From Bradysia coprophila (taxonomy: Eukaryota; Arthropoda; Insecta; Diptera; Sciaridae), in NCBI RefSeq assembly GCF_014529535.1, contig NW_023503616.1, forward strand, positions 5,008,584-5,072,583: DNA of 64,000 nt. Reading direction: 5' to 3'. Shown here one piece after another: positions 42,222 through 51,544 of the stretch; the stretch's first letter is position 1, and every line of letters begins with the position of its first letter. Position numbers and translations under genes: made by a program. The notes under the pieces are model-generated. The model was not told the DNA's origin. It searched no databases and saw nothing but the letters and a program-made list of their open reading frames with translations.

Positions 42222-42921
42222 CTGCACAAAATTAAATTATTGACTTTGATGGAAAATGAAAGAAATAGAAATTTCAACGTGCATTCAAATTCAATTATTT
42301 AATGATCAGCTTATTACCATAACGAACTAGCAAATTGATGTTGGTAAATTAAGTGCATTGCGTAGTAATAAATTTGCGTTGATAGCGACACGATACCTAA
42401 TACAGATGGCTTATTATATCGTATAACAGTATTGCAAAGCGTTCCAGGAATGTTATGTCGATTCTCAACAGAAGAATATAAAAAGCTCAGTCAAAATGTA
42501 CGGTACGCAGAACCATCAGCTGATTGTCTCTTCGTTTTACGCAGACACGATTTGATGTATAAAAGTGAAATTGTTTGGAGGTCAGGTTCATCCTCTGCAT
42601 GATATAACTAAAATTAGCCTTAAAATAGAATATTCTACCGAATAAATTAAGTTCTGTTTAAAGAACTTAATTAGGCGGAATACGCAGATATATTGACGTG
42701 TAAAAAACGAAAGAAAAAAGAATCAATAAAAATGCGTAAATTTGCATAATAAACAAAAATCGATACGACGTTTAATCTCCACCAAATAAATAGAAAAAAA
42801 CCAACGGAACGCAAATTAGAAACATTAATTAATGTCATCTGCCTGAATTTCATTTCTGGGTTCTGGTTTTACGATTATTTGCCTCAGAATTTACCCATGT
42901 ACCCGTCTGGTTTCAATTCGA
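42222..42921. other. Noncoding stretch
   Basis: A good TATA sequence (ATATAAAAAGC near 42474) lies here on the plus strand, but no convincing gene follows it within 200 bp. Confidence 0.4.
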
Positions 42922-42929
42922 TATAAATA
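42922..42929 (+). promoter_or_regulatory. TATA box of the YLPP/poly-Thr gene
   Basis: TATAAATA lies 75 bp upstream of the ATG at 42997, leaving a leader of about 40 bases. Confidence 0.5.
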
Positions 42930-42996
42930 ACGTAATTTTCAATCAATGGCAAGTTAATCGTGAGTTAGATCTGATCGTAACGACAACGATATTATT

Positions 42997-43484
42997 ATGA
43001 AGCAAGTGGTAAGAGAATTAACATAAGGTTCAACGCAAATAGAAAATACTTTTGCTTTACTATTGCTTTTAATAAGTGCTTACGATTTGAGTGACATAAT
43101 CGAATTACTCATTACTTACAGTTTGTTCTACTGTTCATTTGTGGTCTCGCCGCAACAAACCCGACCCCCGATGTTTCAGAACTGAAAGGCATCAGCATTC
43201 CAAAGCCGGAAGCTAGTGAATGTGATTGTAGTGTAGGCGACACCTATTTACCACCAGAAGAACCTCCAAAGGATACTTATCTGCCTCCCAGCAATACGTA
43301 CATTCCACCAAAATGTGAATGCACAACGACATCCACCACGACCACAACAACTACCACAACGACGACAACAACAACAACAACCACGACCACAACAACTACA
43401 GCTGCTCCAGAGCCATCGTCCGAAGAGCCAGGATATCAATATCCAGTGCCAAGTAACGATAATGTGCCAAACTCATTTTTCTAA
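42997..43484 (+). CDS. Small secreted protein with YLPP motifs and poly-Thr stretch
   Basis: Two exons, 42997-43008 and 43122-43484, give 124 aa. Exon 1 encodes only MKQV before a GTAAGA donor; exon 2 continues FVLLFICGLAATNP, completing the signal peptide. The mature chain has an acidic segment with CDC, then two DTYLPP/NTYIPP motifs like the YLP motif of insect extracellular proteins. A CEC pair follows, then a run of about 25 residues that are almost all Thr (ACA/ACG/ACC codons), a probable O-glycosylated mucin-like spacer. It ends in a short acidic tail closing VPNSFF. A role in cuticle or peritrophic matrix is plausible, not shown. The codons of the Thr run are mixed, so it is not a simple nucleotide microsatellite. 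The gene has a TATA box and a 3' AATAAA near 43552. Confidence 0.85.
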
Positions 43485-43573
43485 TTGAAAACAGTGGACC
43501 GTGTGTCTCGTTAAGACATAACAACTTGTACCTGTTTTTCCAATAAAATTAAATAAAATATAAAGTGTTTTGT

Positions 43574-43746
43574 GACATCAGAACGTACTCTTGAACTACG
43601 TAAAGTGTAAACTCACACGCGCAAGTTTAATGTTGCAAATGCTTGTTAGCCCAGTCATCGACCTAATGACTCCTTTTACAAAATGTTGGTATCGAAAAAT
43701 CGTATGCGAGTTCACATTTTACGTAGTTGAAGAATGCGTCGTTTTA
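43574..43746. repeat. Inverted repeat with AACTACGTAAA arms
   Basis: AACTACGTAAAGTGTAAACT (from 43593) pairs with GAGTTCACATTTTACGTAGTT (to 43728); weaker pairing extends both ways. Probable MITE of about 170 bp just after the YLPP gene. Confidence 0.6.
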
Positions 43747-43844
43747 GCACCGTGTGCCAGATTACCCCACGCCCTTCGTGCTGCCAAATAGAGTACCTTT
43801 TTGTAATAGTCATTTACAGTGTTGAAGTTCCTCCGGTGAAACAA

Positions 43845-44026
43845 TAGGTTTCTTCCATCCTACGGTAAAAACGAATTTTGACAGGCCGAAAACAACCGAC
43901 CGTCATCCACAGAAGCAAACATAACCGCAACTTAAACCAATTTGTTCGTTAAAACTTCAAAGTGAGTTTGTGTTGGCTTCTCTGTGGATGACGATTGACA
44001 TTTTGAACGACCTTGGAAGAAACCTA
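43845..44026. repeat. Inverted repeat with TAGGTTTCTTCCA arms
   Basis: TAGGTTTCTTCCA and TGGAAGAAACCTA close the element; inside, CGTCATCCACAGAAGC pairs with GCTTCTCTGTGGATGACG. About 180 bp. Confidence 0.65.
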
Positions 44027-44500
44027 TACCCTCTCTAGCAAACAAACTACGAATATTCACGCCGTCCGTAAGTGTGACTTCTATTGCTTCTATTTCAAAA
44101 CATACTGCACAGTGGATCATTTTAACGCTCAGTTTTTGACATTTATTATATGACGTCACAGTTATTTTGTCCAACTGTCATTTAAAAATATTTAAATTTT
44201 TGGCGCACCTTAATAACAATAAGAATGGAGGTGTTTCAGACGTTTGTGACGCTTTGGTTTACAGGCCTTATTAAACTTGTTTTGTCCCCTAATATAATTC
44301 GATTTTTCAGATATTTTGTTTTCTAGAGGAAAAAGTTGAAAATTGTTTTTTTTTCTGGCCACAAACACCACCATCGAAATGAAATTTCCAACTTTTTTCC
44401 CATCGGTGAACAAATAACTAAACTGAACATTTACATCAGACATTTCTTCTTTTATAGATGTATGAAACCCTCGGTAATCGCACTTGGTTAAGAACACGAC
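44027..44500. other. MITE end fragment and noncoding DNA before the THNSL2-like gene
   Basis: TACCCTCTCTAGCAAACAAACT at the left edge is one end of the CTCTCTAGCAACC MITE family without its partner. A 95-codon minus-strand frame at 44210-44497 has no recognisable motif and I do not call it a gene. Confidence 0.45.
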
Positions 44501-44555
44501 AAATTGTTCGGCTAAAGTGTTTAATATTATTGCATTAAACTACTATAAAACAACT

Positions 44556-46225
44556 CTACTCCTGCAGGCTTCTGTTCAATATTTCGTCAATCTTTGCTTG
44601 CAGTGTTTGCCGCCAGTCGGTTCCTTTCCGCATAACTTCCGGAATAATTTTTGGAGTAGATTGCAATTGATCACGTAGCTCATAAGCATTCCACAAATTA
44701 CTGGATATTCCAGCTTTTTCAATGCTTTCCGGAAATTTAAGTGGTGATGCAGTTGCAATGATGTACACAGTTTTGGCAACTGAAGAGGAACAGCGATCAT
44801 AATAAGCAACGGCAGTAGCAGTGTGAGGACAAATCTAAATGTAAGCCATGTAAAAACCGAGGAAGTTTGTAAGAAATTACAGTGACAACAGAGTAAGACA
44901 TTACCATAAAGTGATTCAGTTCCCAAGTATGTTTCAATGTATCATAGATGAGAGACGTCTCAGCCTTAAAAGTGCCTCTGACACTGTTCGAAATTTTTGA
45001 TTTTGTTGCCGCTGAGATGTGGCTTTTGTCCTTCGTCACTATGTTGAGAGTAGTTTCAGCATCCGTGAACAAATAAAAAATCCTTTCAACGTTGTATGGG
45101 TACCTAATGTCCATTGCATTCGCAGGTGTTTCTTCTACGACACCACCCATTTCATAAACACCGGAATTGAAGAATATTTCTACATTGTCGTTGACATTCG
45201 TTGCGCAAAAGAGGTTTATTGGAATGCCCAATAGTCGAGCAATGATTCCAGCCGTAATGTTACCTGTCCAGAGTTACATGTAACATTTTTTTGATTTCAT
45301 GAAGTTATCAATATTTTGACAACTAATTATGTACCTGCAGCTCCAGTTGGTACAAAGACATCAATCTCATTTCCTTCTCTTAGATAAAAGTAAACGTAGT
45401 GGGCAATCTAATTCAAGAATAATTTAATTGTTTATTGTATGTCATGTAGTGTTCATCAGTCGACTCACTTGAATCATAACCCTCGTCCAACTGATCGAAT
45501 TTATCGATGTTACGTTGTGTTGGGGAAAACATTCCTTAATTGGAACATCAAGGTCGTCCGATGAACCTTCAACAGCGTAAACATGAATGTTCTTATCCAA
45601 ATAAGAAGTCATCTGCAGTTCCTGCACCTGTGAAATTTTGCCTTTAGGATATAGTACCACAATATCTACCAATCTGAGACCCTTGACTGCGTCCATTGCT
45701 GCACTGCCAGTGTCACCTGATGTCCCTACCTAAAGAGGAATTATTGGACTAGATAATTTATTGAAGTTAGATTCGCTATCAACGACAATTTACGAGTATA
45801 ACAGTTCTGGTTTTCCGCTTTTTCGAAAAATGATCAATAAATTGACCAGCCAAGCTCAATGCATAATCTTTGAATGAAACCGTCCGGCCATGATACAATT
45901 GAGCTAACACAAACGATTTGCCATTCGGACTTTTCAAATCTTTAAATCCGACTTTTTCTGCAGCGTTAAATTTTTCATAAGCACGCTCTACGGCATCAGT
46001 CAATTCCTGGTCTGTTATCTCCTCTTCTGTTACAAAAAGTCGAACAATCTTCTCGACTACTTGCGGATATGACAGCTTAGCAAGCTTCCACTGCTCGATA
46101 GTGAGATCGGCCAGTTTGGGAATAGTTTCCGGCATGTACAAACCTCCATCAGGAGCATACCCAGAAAATAGGGTTTCTTCGTAAGATGTCGGACTTATAC
46201 CACCACGGGTGCTCACGTATTTCAT
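44556..46225 (-). CDS. Thnsl2: Threonine synthase-like 2 (PLP-dependent)
   Basis: Five exons join in frame to 467 aa: 45794-46225, 45469-45729, 45335-45407, 44905-45263 and 44556-44834. The start MKYVSTRGG followed by LFSGYAPDGGLYMPE matches the vertebrate THNSL2 N-terminus closely. HGRTVSFKDYA supplies the pyridoxal-phosphate lysine (about K119), VGTSGDTGSAA (145-155) the phosphate-binding loop, and VFVPTGAAGNITAG plus ASPLKFPESI the rest of the cofactor pocket. Animals do not make threonine. Vertebrate THNSL2 is reported to act as a phospho-lyase on O-phosphothreonine, giving alpha-ketobutyrate, and this gene is likely to do the same. The frame opens 12 nt upstream only with GTG, so the ATG at 46225 is the start. 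Introns are 64 to 71 bp. Confidence 0.93.
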
Positions 46226-46518
46226 TTTAAATGTCACAATTTAAAATAATGCAGTTAGCTATCGATAATAAAGTAAAGTAAGTATGATAACACTATAGGT
46301 ACTGGGCAAGATAAGTTCACATACTTTCTTCGGTGCTGGCTGACTACAGACTAAATTTAATAATCAACTGCGACTGGTGATAACTTCGGATATATTCGGA
46401 CTTTCTTATCTCGAAAGATGCATGTTAGAGTTTTTAATGCCGATATAATCATCATATAACACCGCTTGCATTGAAACCAGATTTTACGCAACGAAAGTGA
46501 GAAAATAGTCATTCTATC

Positions 46519-46768
46519 CTAGGAGTAATTATACCTAGAGAGGAAATTTCGAACAAAATTACGTAAAATATGTGGTCCCAACATCAAATACGAAATGTTT
46601 ATTGGTATATGTGATTTGCCCTCTTAATTAAGAGGGCAAATTGAACTATCAAAAGCAAACACATACATGTATTGGTGTAAAATTATACGAAATGTGTATC
46701 TTATACAAACTGATGTTGGGACCACATTTCGTCGTACAAATTTCCTCTCTAGGTATAATTACTCTAAG
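46519..46768. mobile_element. 250-bp MITE with perfect 8-bp target duplication
   Basis: CTAGGAGTAATTATACCTAG and CTAGGTATAATTACTCTAAG are terminal inverse repeats. ATTCTATC flanks both sides (46511-46518 and 46769-46776). The centre is a perfect palindrome, TTTGCCCTCTTAA/TTAAGAGGGCAAA, so the whole unit can fold into a hairpin. Confidence 0.85.
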
Positions 46769-46776
46769 ATTCTATC

Positions 46777-47241
46777 ACCTCAGCTGAAACTTCGGCCTTT
46801 GTTGTGAAAAACGTTGTGTCGAACTCGGGAGAAAAGTAGGAAATTTCATTTTCTCGAGTGACTTTTCTCCATTATTTCTTATTTTTTGATCTGTTTTGAA
46901 CTAACATTTTTACTTCATTTGTTTTAACCTTAGACTAAATAGGTATAGACTGGAAATATGTTGACGTCAAACTGAAGCTAAAGTAAACCAACATTACGTA
47001 TGTATATACACAAATATACCAACACATTCATACGACGAACGAACGTAAAAAAAATGAAAAATAACCAATACGAATCCACGTTGGCGCCGATCTTCGGGTA
47101 CCATAAATTTATGGTACTCACACCATTAGACATTTCATATTTACTTTTGCTGCAGTACACGAACAAAATTTTTGTATGAAGGGCTAGTCTATTCCTATTA
47201 AGTCTAAGGATTTTACTTGTAAAATTTTTATTACAGGAAAG
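46777..47241. other. Noncoding stretch
   Basis: AT-rich; TTTACTTCATTTGTTTT near 46909 is one more dispersed motif. No gene. Confidence 0.5.
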
Positions 47242-47390
47242 GGCAATCAGATTTTATCCTAAGTTTGCTTCAGCTGATTCACTCATACAAATAAAACTGG
47301 TTGGGACTGCTTAAACGGATTTAACAGTACACGCATAGCCAGTTTTGTTTGCATGAGTGAATCAGATGAAGCAAATATTAATCAGGAGTG
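47242..47390. mobile_element. CAGCTGATTCAC-family inverted repeat, about 150 bp
   Basis: TTTGCTTCAGCTGATTCACT ... AAAACTGG is mirrored by CCAGTTTT ... AGTGAATCAGATGAAGCAAA. It is related to the nested element at 13272-13505. Confidence 0.7.
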
Positions 47391-47479
47391 ATATTTCCCG
47401 AGTAAAAAAGGACCAATTGTCTCCCGATGTACACATTAATCTTCCAACGCATTCAAGTTGCATGATTAAAAATTCGAAT

Positions 47480-47878
47480 CAATACCCTCTCTAGCAACCA
47501 AACTTTGTTTTGACGCAGTCAAAATACCACCTTATTTTGACAAATGTAACACTGACTTTTTGGTAATAGAGTTGCCGTGCCGCGCTCTTTTTTAAAACAA
47601 TATCGACTTCACACGTAAAAGACAAATTTTAAACTTTATTTCATTTTTACACACCGAAATAATGGAGCAACACACAAAAAAAGAAATCAAAATCGCAAAT
47701 TATTCATTTTCAAACACCGAAATGGTAACAGGACACGTAATGTTTTCAACAAAAAAAGGACACCGCTACTCATACTTCATTTAATTTATTTTTAAAAGTG
47801 TACAATTTTCTATGACAGGATACACTGTACAGTTTTACCACCTTAATTTTCCTAGTTTGGTTGCTAGAGAGGGTATTG
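47480..47878. mobile_element. CTCTCTAGCAACC-family MITE, second full copy
   Basis: Same terminal repeats and interior as 14833-15229 with few differences. TTCGAAT flanks both ends (47473-47479 and 47879-47885), a 7-bp target duplication, which points to a fairly recent insertion. Confidence 0.88.
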
Positions 47879-48026
47879 TTCGAATCGATATTTATTGACT
47901 TATAATTCGTAACAAGCAAAATTTGAGATTAACGCATTAAAAAAGTACTGTCACTTCCAGTACTTTGAGGTCTTATAATTTTGGGGCTGAACATAAGTTC
48001 GCGGGCGACATTCAACTCAAGGCTGT

Positions 48027-48237
48027 AAACTTTGGGGAGGTCACGCAGATACAGATACGTGGGTTACACACCACACTTGATGATAACATGGCGGGTTTCA
48101 TACAAAAATTCACCTACTGTGATGATTGTCATCGCCGTGATGATGTGGTGAATTTTTTTTTGTATGTAAACTCATCAGATGTGGTGTGTCCCCGCGTATC
48201 TAATAAAATCGTGGTCTGCGTGACCTCCCCAAAGTTT
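48027..48237. repeat. Inverted repeat with CTTTGGGGAGGTCACGCAGA arms
   Basis: CTTTGGGGAGGTCACGCAGA and TCTGCGTGACCTCCCCAAAG are perfect inverse arms; interior parts (ATACGTGGGTTACACACCAC against GTGGTGTGTCCCCGCGTAT) also pair. No target duplication was seen. Confidence 0.75.
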
Positions 48238-48672
48238 TTTTTATGATTTTTCACCGATTCTAAGTACAATCGGGGTAGCCCTTCTTAGCAATATGCACTC
48301 AGCGTTGCAATACTCCACTAAAATAGTTTGAGAAAAGATTTTTCATAACTAGAAATCGTCAATGTCGTTACCTTAAATTAGCTGGTAACTCTTGGTACAC
48401 AAGACGTTAAAATCGACTGACATATCATAGCAAAAAATTTCGAGTTTTTAGATCGAAGCGATCAAAGTAAGCCAATGGAATATTTGAATTTTATGCGTTG
48501 TGATGCAAGTAAAGCAGCAAGAAATAATTTGTGAATCCTGAAGGAAGAATCATTTTTTAACTATTAATTCAGTAATCAATTAATTCAGTGTTAAAATCGG
48601 TGTGCGAATTCATTCATTTTTTGACGTTGTTGATATAAACAAAAAGCAAACTCGAAAAGGACTACATGAGCC
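48238..48672. other. Noncoding stretch upstream of the UBF-like gene
   Basis: It should include the promoter of the following gene; no TATA box stands out. Confidence 0.45.
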
Positions 48673-50130
48673 ATGTCACCACGAAAAAAACAGAAATATG
48701 ATATGATTTCTTGGACAAAAATGGAGACGTCCCAATTAATAGCCTCGATCAAGGCCCAGTTGAAGAAACACGATCCATTGCCGTATAGCAGACGGATAAG
48801 CGTTCTGAATTGGAATGAGGTTTGATTCATATTTCCGGCTTTTCTTTTTTGCTTATGTCACAAGCAATTTTATTCATTTAGATAAGCATTCCACATAAAT
48901 CAATTAAAGAATGCAAAGGCCATTTGGACGTGTTGATTAAGAAGATTCATCGCACAAGAACCCTTGCAGAAATTTTATCCGAGGTCAATGTTGAACCGGT
49001 TGACGTTATCTGTGGGCAAAACGGCGGCGATATGACGAAAAGTGACATTGTCCCTAATTCGATCAATAACAACGAAAATTCGTCGGTGATACGCTGCTGT
49101 AGCAGAAGGTCTAAGCGGTTGTCCGAAAATGAGAGACGCGGTTCAGAGGAGTACTCTCTTCAAGGCCGGTAAGACTTAACTAAAATTTCTTTCTACTTTG
49201 TGTAGTACATTGGTTCTTGGTTTTCAAAGGTCGCATTTGGATCCGTTTGCAATGTTTGCAAAACACAACTGCGCCAAGCTCACCAACAAGAAGTCATTGA
49301 AAGAGCGATACGATCAGCTAGATGACGGTGAAAAGTTAATTTGGATCAGAAAGGCAGCTGCTGCTTCTAAGGTACGAAGTGAAAATTTTGTGAATGACTT
49401 CCAATTTGTTCAACGTTGACTCGTACCCTTTTCCTAGCAATTGCTCGCTTGAACCGTTAAGCAAATCGATATTTCATCAACAAAACAAATAATTTTATTT
49501 CAGGATGAGAAAGTTAAAAACATTTTAACGGACGACGAATACGTTCTGCTGCAAAAGGATTGCCAAGTCAAGGGTGAATCAGTGAATCCATCTAAGAACC
49601 ATAAACGTAAATTGGTTGACAACGATGATGATGCAAACCTTTCTTCGAAGGAAAAAGTACGAAAACTTGAAGAAACCTCTGTCGACTGTCAGACCGATGA
49701 AATGATAGAAGAAAAGGAACAGATTGATACAGAGGCTACCACGCAAGAAGTAATGGTTGTAAATGAGAGCATTCACTGTGCGAATGTGGTTGATCAACTA
49801 TGCAGTAGCAGTGCTGCAGATATTGAAATGGAGGGAAACGGCACCGAAATCAGTTCTTTGGATGATAACGCTGGTGATGAGGCAGATGAACCGACTGCAA
49901 ATGCAAATGAGAACCACTCATTGGCCAAACTGAGCTTGGTTGCAGGAGCCATCGAACCAGAAGAAGAGATGGGAATTGGATCCTCTCAGGGACTACTCAA
50001 TGTTCCGAGCAGCACAAGCGGCACCATGACAATAACAGGACATTCTGAGACCTTGATCAAATCAGAAGATGGGTCTAAAATCGAAGAAGTTGAAGAATTT
50101 AAAAACGAGGAGGAACATATCGAGTCGTGA
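48673..50130 (+). CDS. UBF-like HMG-box protein
   Basis: Four exons, 48673-48819, 48882-49168, 49206-49371 and 49504-50130, give 408 aa. Residues 14-85 (ISWTKMETSQLIASIKAQL ... LNWNEISIP ... IKKIHRTRTLAEIL) follow the N-terminal region of UBF/UBTF, where W-S/T, LL..I...L, DW/NW and R-K/R-TLxEL/I are conserved. Residues about 150-200 (LDPFAMFAKHNCAKLTNKKS ... YDQLDDGEKLIWIRKAAAA) form one HMG box. The rest is acidic and Ser/Glu-rich with a basic KNHKRKLV patch, recalling the acidic tail of UBF. UBF organises active rRNA genes for RNA polymerase I; this protein has one box instead of several. The reading frame stops at a TGA at 50130. However, a strong donor (GTCGTGAGT, exon end 50126) and an acceptor (TTTAAACAG, exon start 50161) could replace the last codons by 58 more ending at 50335. 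I cannot decide. Confidence 0.7.
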
Positions 50131-50339
50131 GTATTAAATTCTATTTTTCTGTTTAAACAGTCTCATTGGGATAACATCCCTCTGCCATTTTAAATTGTTG
50201 TCGAATAGAAATGGTGAAATCCAACATCTTACTCGGCATGTTTTGTCAGCTAAGCCACCTGTGTTCTCTCGTATAAGAACCATTTGTGCTGGTTTGTTTG
50301 GCCGGTTCGGAATCTGGACGATAAAAAAGGAATGAGGTG

Positions 50340-51128
50340 AGTCTTGGTACACTATGTTCATACAAATTCCTCACAATGTGAGGCACAGTTCCACTTCAAA
50401 TTTCAATTTCATTTAATTATTTTCTTAAGGATTTGGCCGTTGTATATCTGACTTCTAATAGATTCAGAAGTAATCAGCACCAGAAGCGTTTTATTGATTC
50501 AGTTGAATATTTCATAATTTATATCTTTTTAACATCATCAAATTTCTTTTAACAAAAAACTATTTTCTTTTAACATTTTAATCAGAAAAATATGTGTTTG
50601 CTGGAGATGTGTCTGATTGAATTACCTGCTTAATAAAATTTTGTTTTTTTTTTCCTACAAATTTTCGCTTTCATTGTAAGCATGACTGCAGTCCAAGCGA
50701 ATTTTCAACTTACTACAAGCAACATAACAATATGACATTTAAAGGTAACAGCGATATGCGAGCTCTCATTTAAACCATAAATTTCTATATTCTTTTACAA
50801 AAACCGACCTGTTCGCAGAACATACCCTTACTATACTACAATTCGTTGTTGTACTTGCTAACTGAACAACGGATCAACTAGTATACATTCAGGAGATTAT
50901 TATTATATTGAGCAACATTAGTAAGAGCATAGGCAAAATTAATTCGGAACCGAGCGAAATGATTGTAAAGTGTTACTGGTATTTCAGATTTTATAGATTT
51001 GTTTTCTCATTGCTCCGAACTTCGAAAGAAATTGTTGCTGTTCAGAGGTGTTGCACCTGCTCTTAAAAATTGTCTGTTGTAAGAAAGGACTTAATTGTCC
51101 TTATTATTTTAGTTGACTGCTTGAAGCC
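50340..51128. other. Noncoding stretch downstream of the UBF-like gene
   Basis: 3' untranslated region with AATAAAA near 50633. No other feature. Confidence 0.5.
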
Positions 51129-51544
51129 TTAAGAGGCACCGGCACTTCGCTAAAATTGTAGCCTACATTTGCGTGTTTCGTATTTCATTTTTGTTAATAT
51201 CTTTTCATCAGAATCCTTTTTGAAAAATGTACGACCGCAATTCCGACCACGAATCTATTAGCTTTAAATAAAAATTAGTTTTGATTGTAGTCGTTTGACC
51301 AGCTCTGAGAATAGTAAGCAGTTTAATGAAATTTTCATAAACTGCTCATTGTTCTCAGAGCTGGTCAAATTGCTACAACCAAATCTATTTTCTGTTGAAA
51401 GCTAACACATTCGTGGTCGGAATTGCGGTCGTACATTTTTGAAAAAGGATTCTGGTGGAAAGATATCATCAAAAGTAAACTAAAATCCAGTGTTTAAAAA
51501 TCGCCCTAATGTATGCTTTTCGGCAAAGTACCGGTGCCTCTTAA
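51129..51544. mobile_element. 416-bp inverted-repeat element with TTAA target duplication
   Basis: TTAA at 51129-51132 and 51541-51544 flanks GAGGCACCGG...CCGGTGCCTC. Arms reach inward for nearly 200 bp (CATCAGAATCCTTTTTGAAA against TTTTGAAAAAGGATTCTGGT; GACCAGCTCTGAGAATAG against GTTCTCAGAGCTGGTC). TTAA is the target of piggyBac-type transposases. There is no coding sequence. Confidence 0.8.

Noticed and set aside
43248..43439. A Cys/Gly-rich minus-strand frame
   Set aside because: It is antisense to the poly-Thr part of the YLPP gene.
44210..44497. A 95-codon minus-strand frame
   Set aside because: No motif, no splice partners and no promoter; it lies beside MITE remnants.
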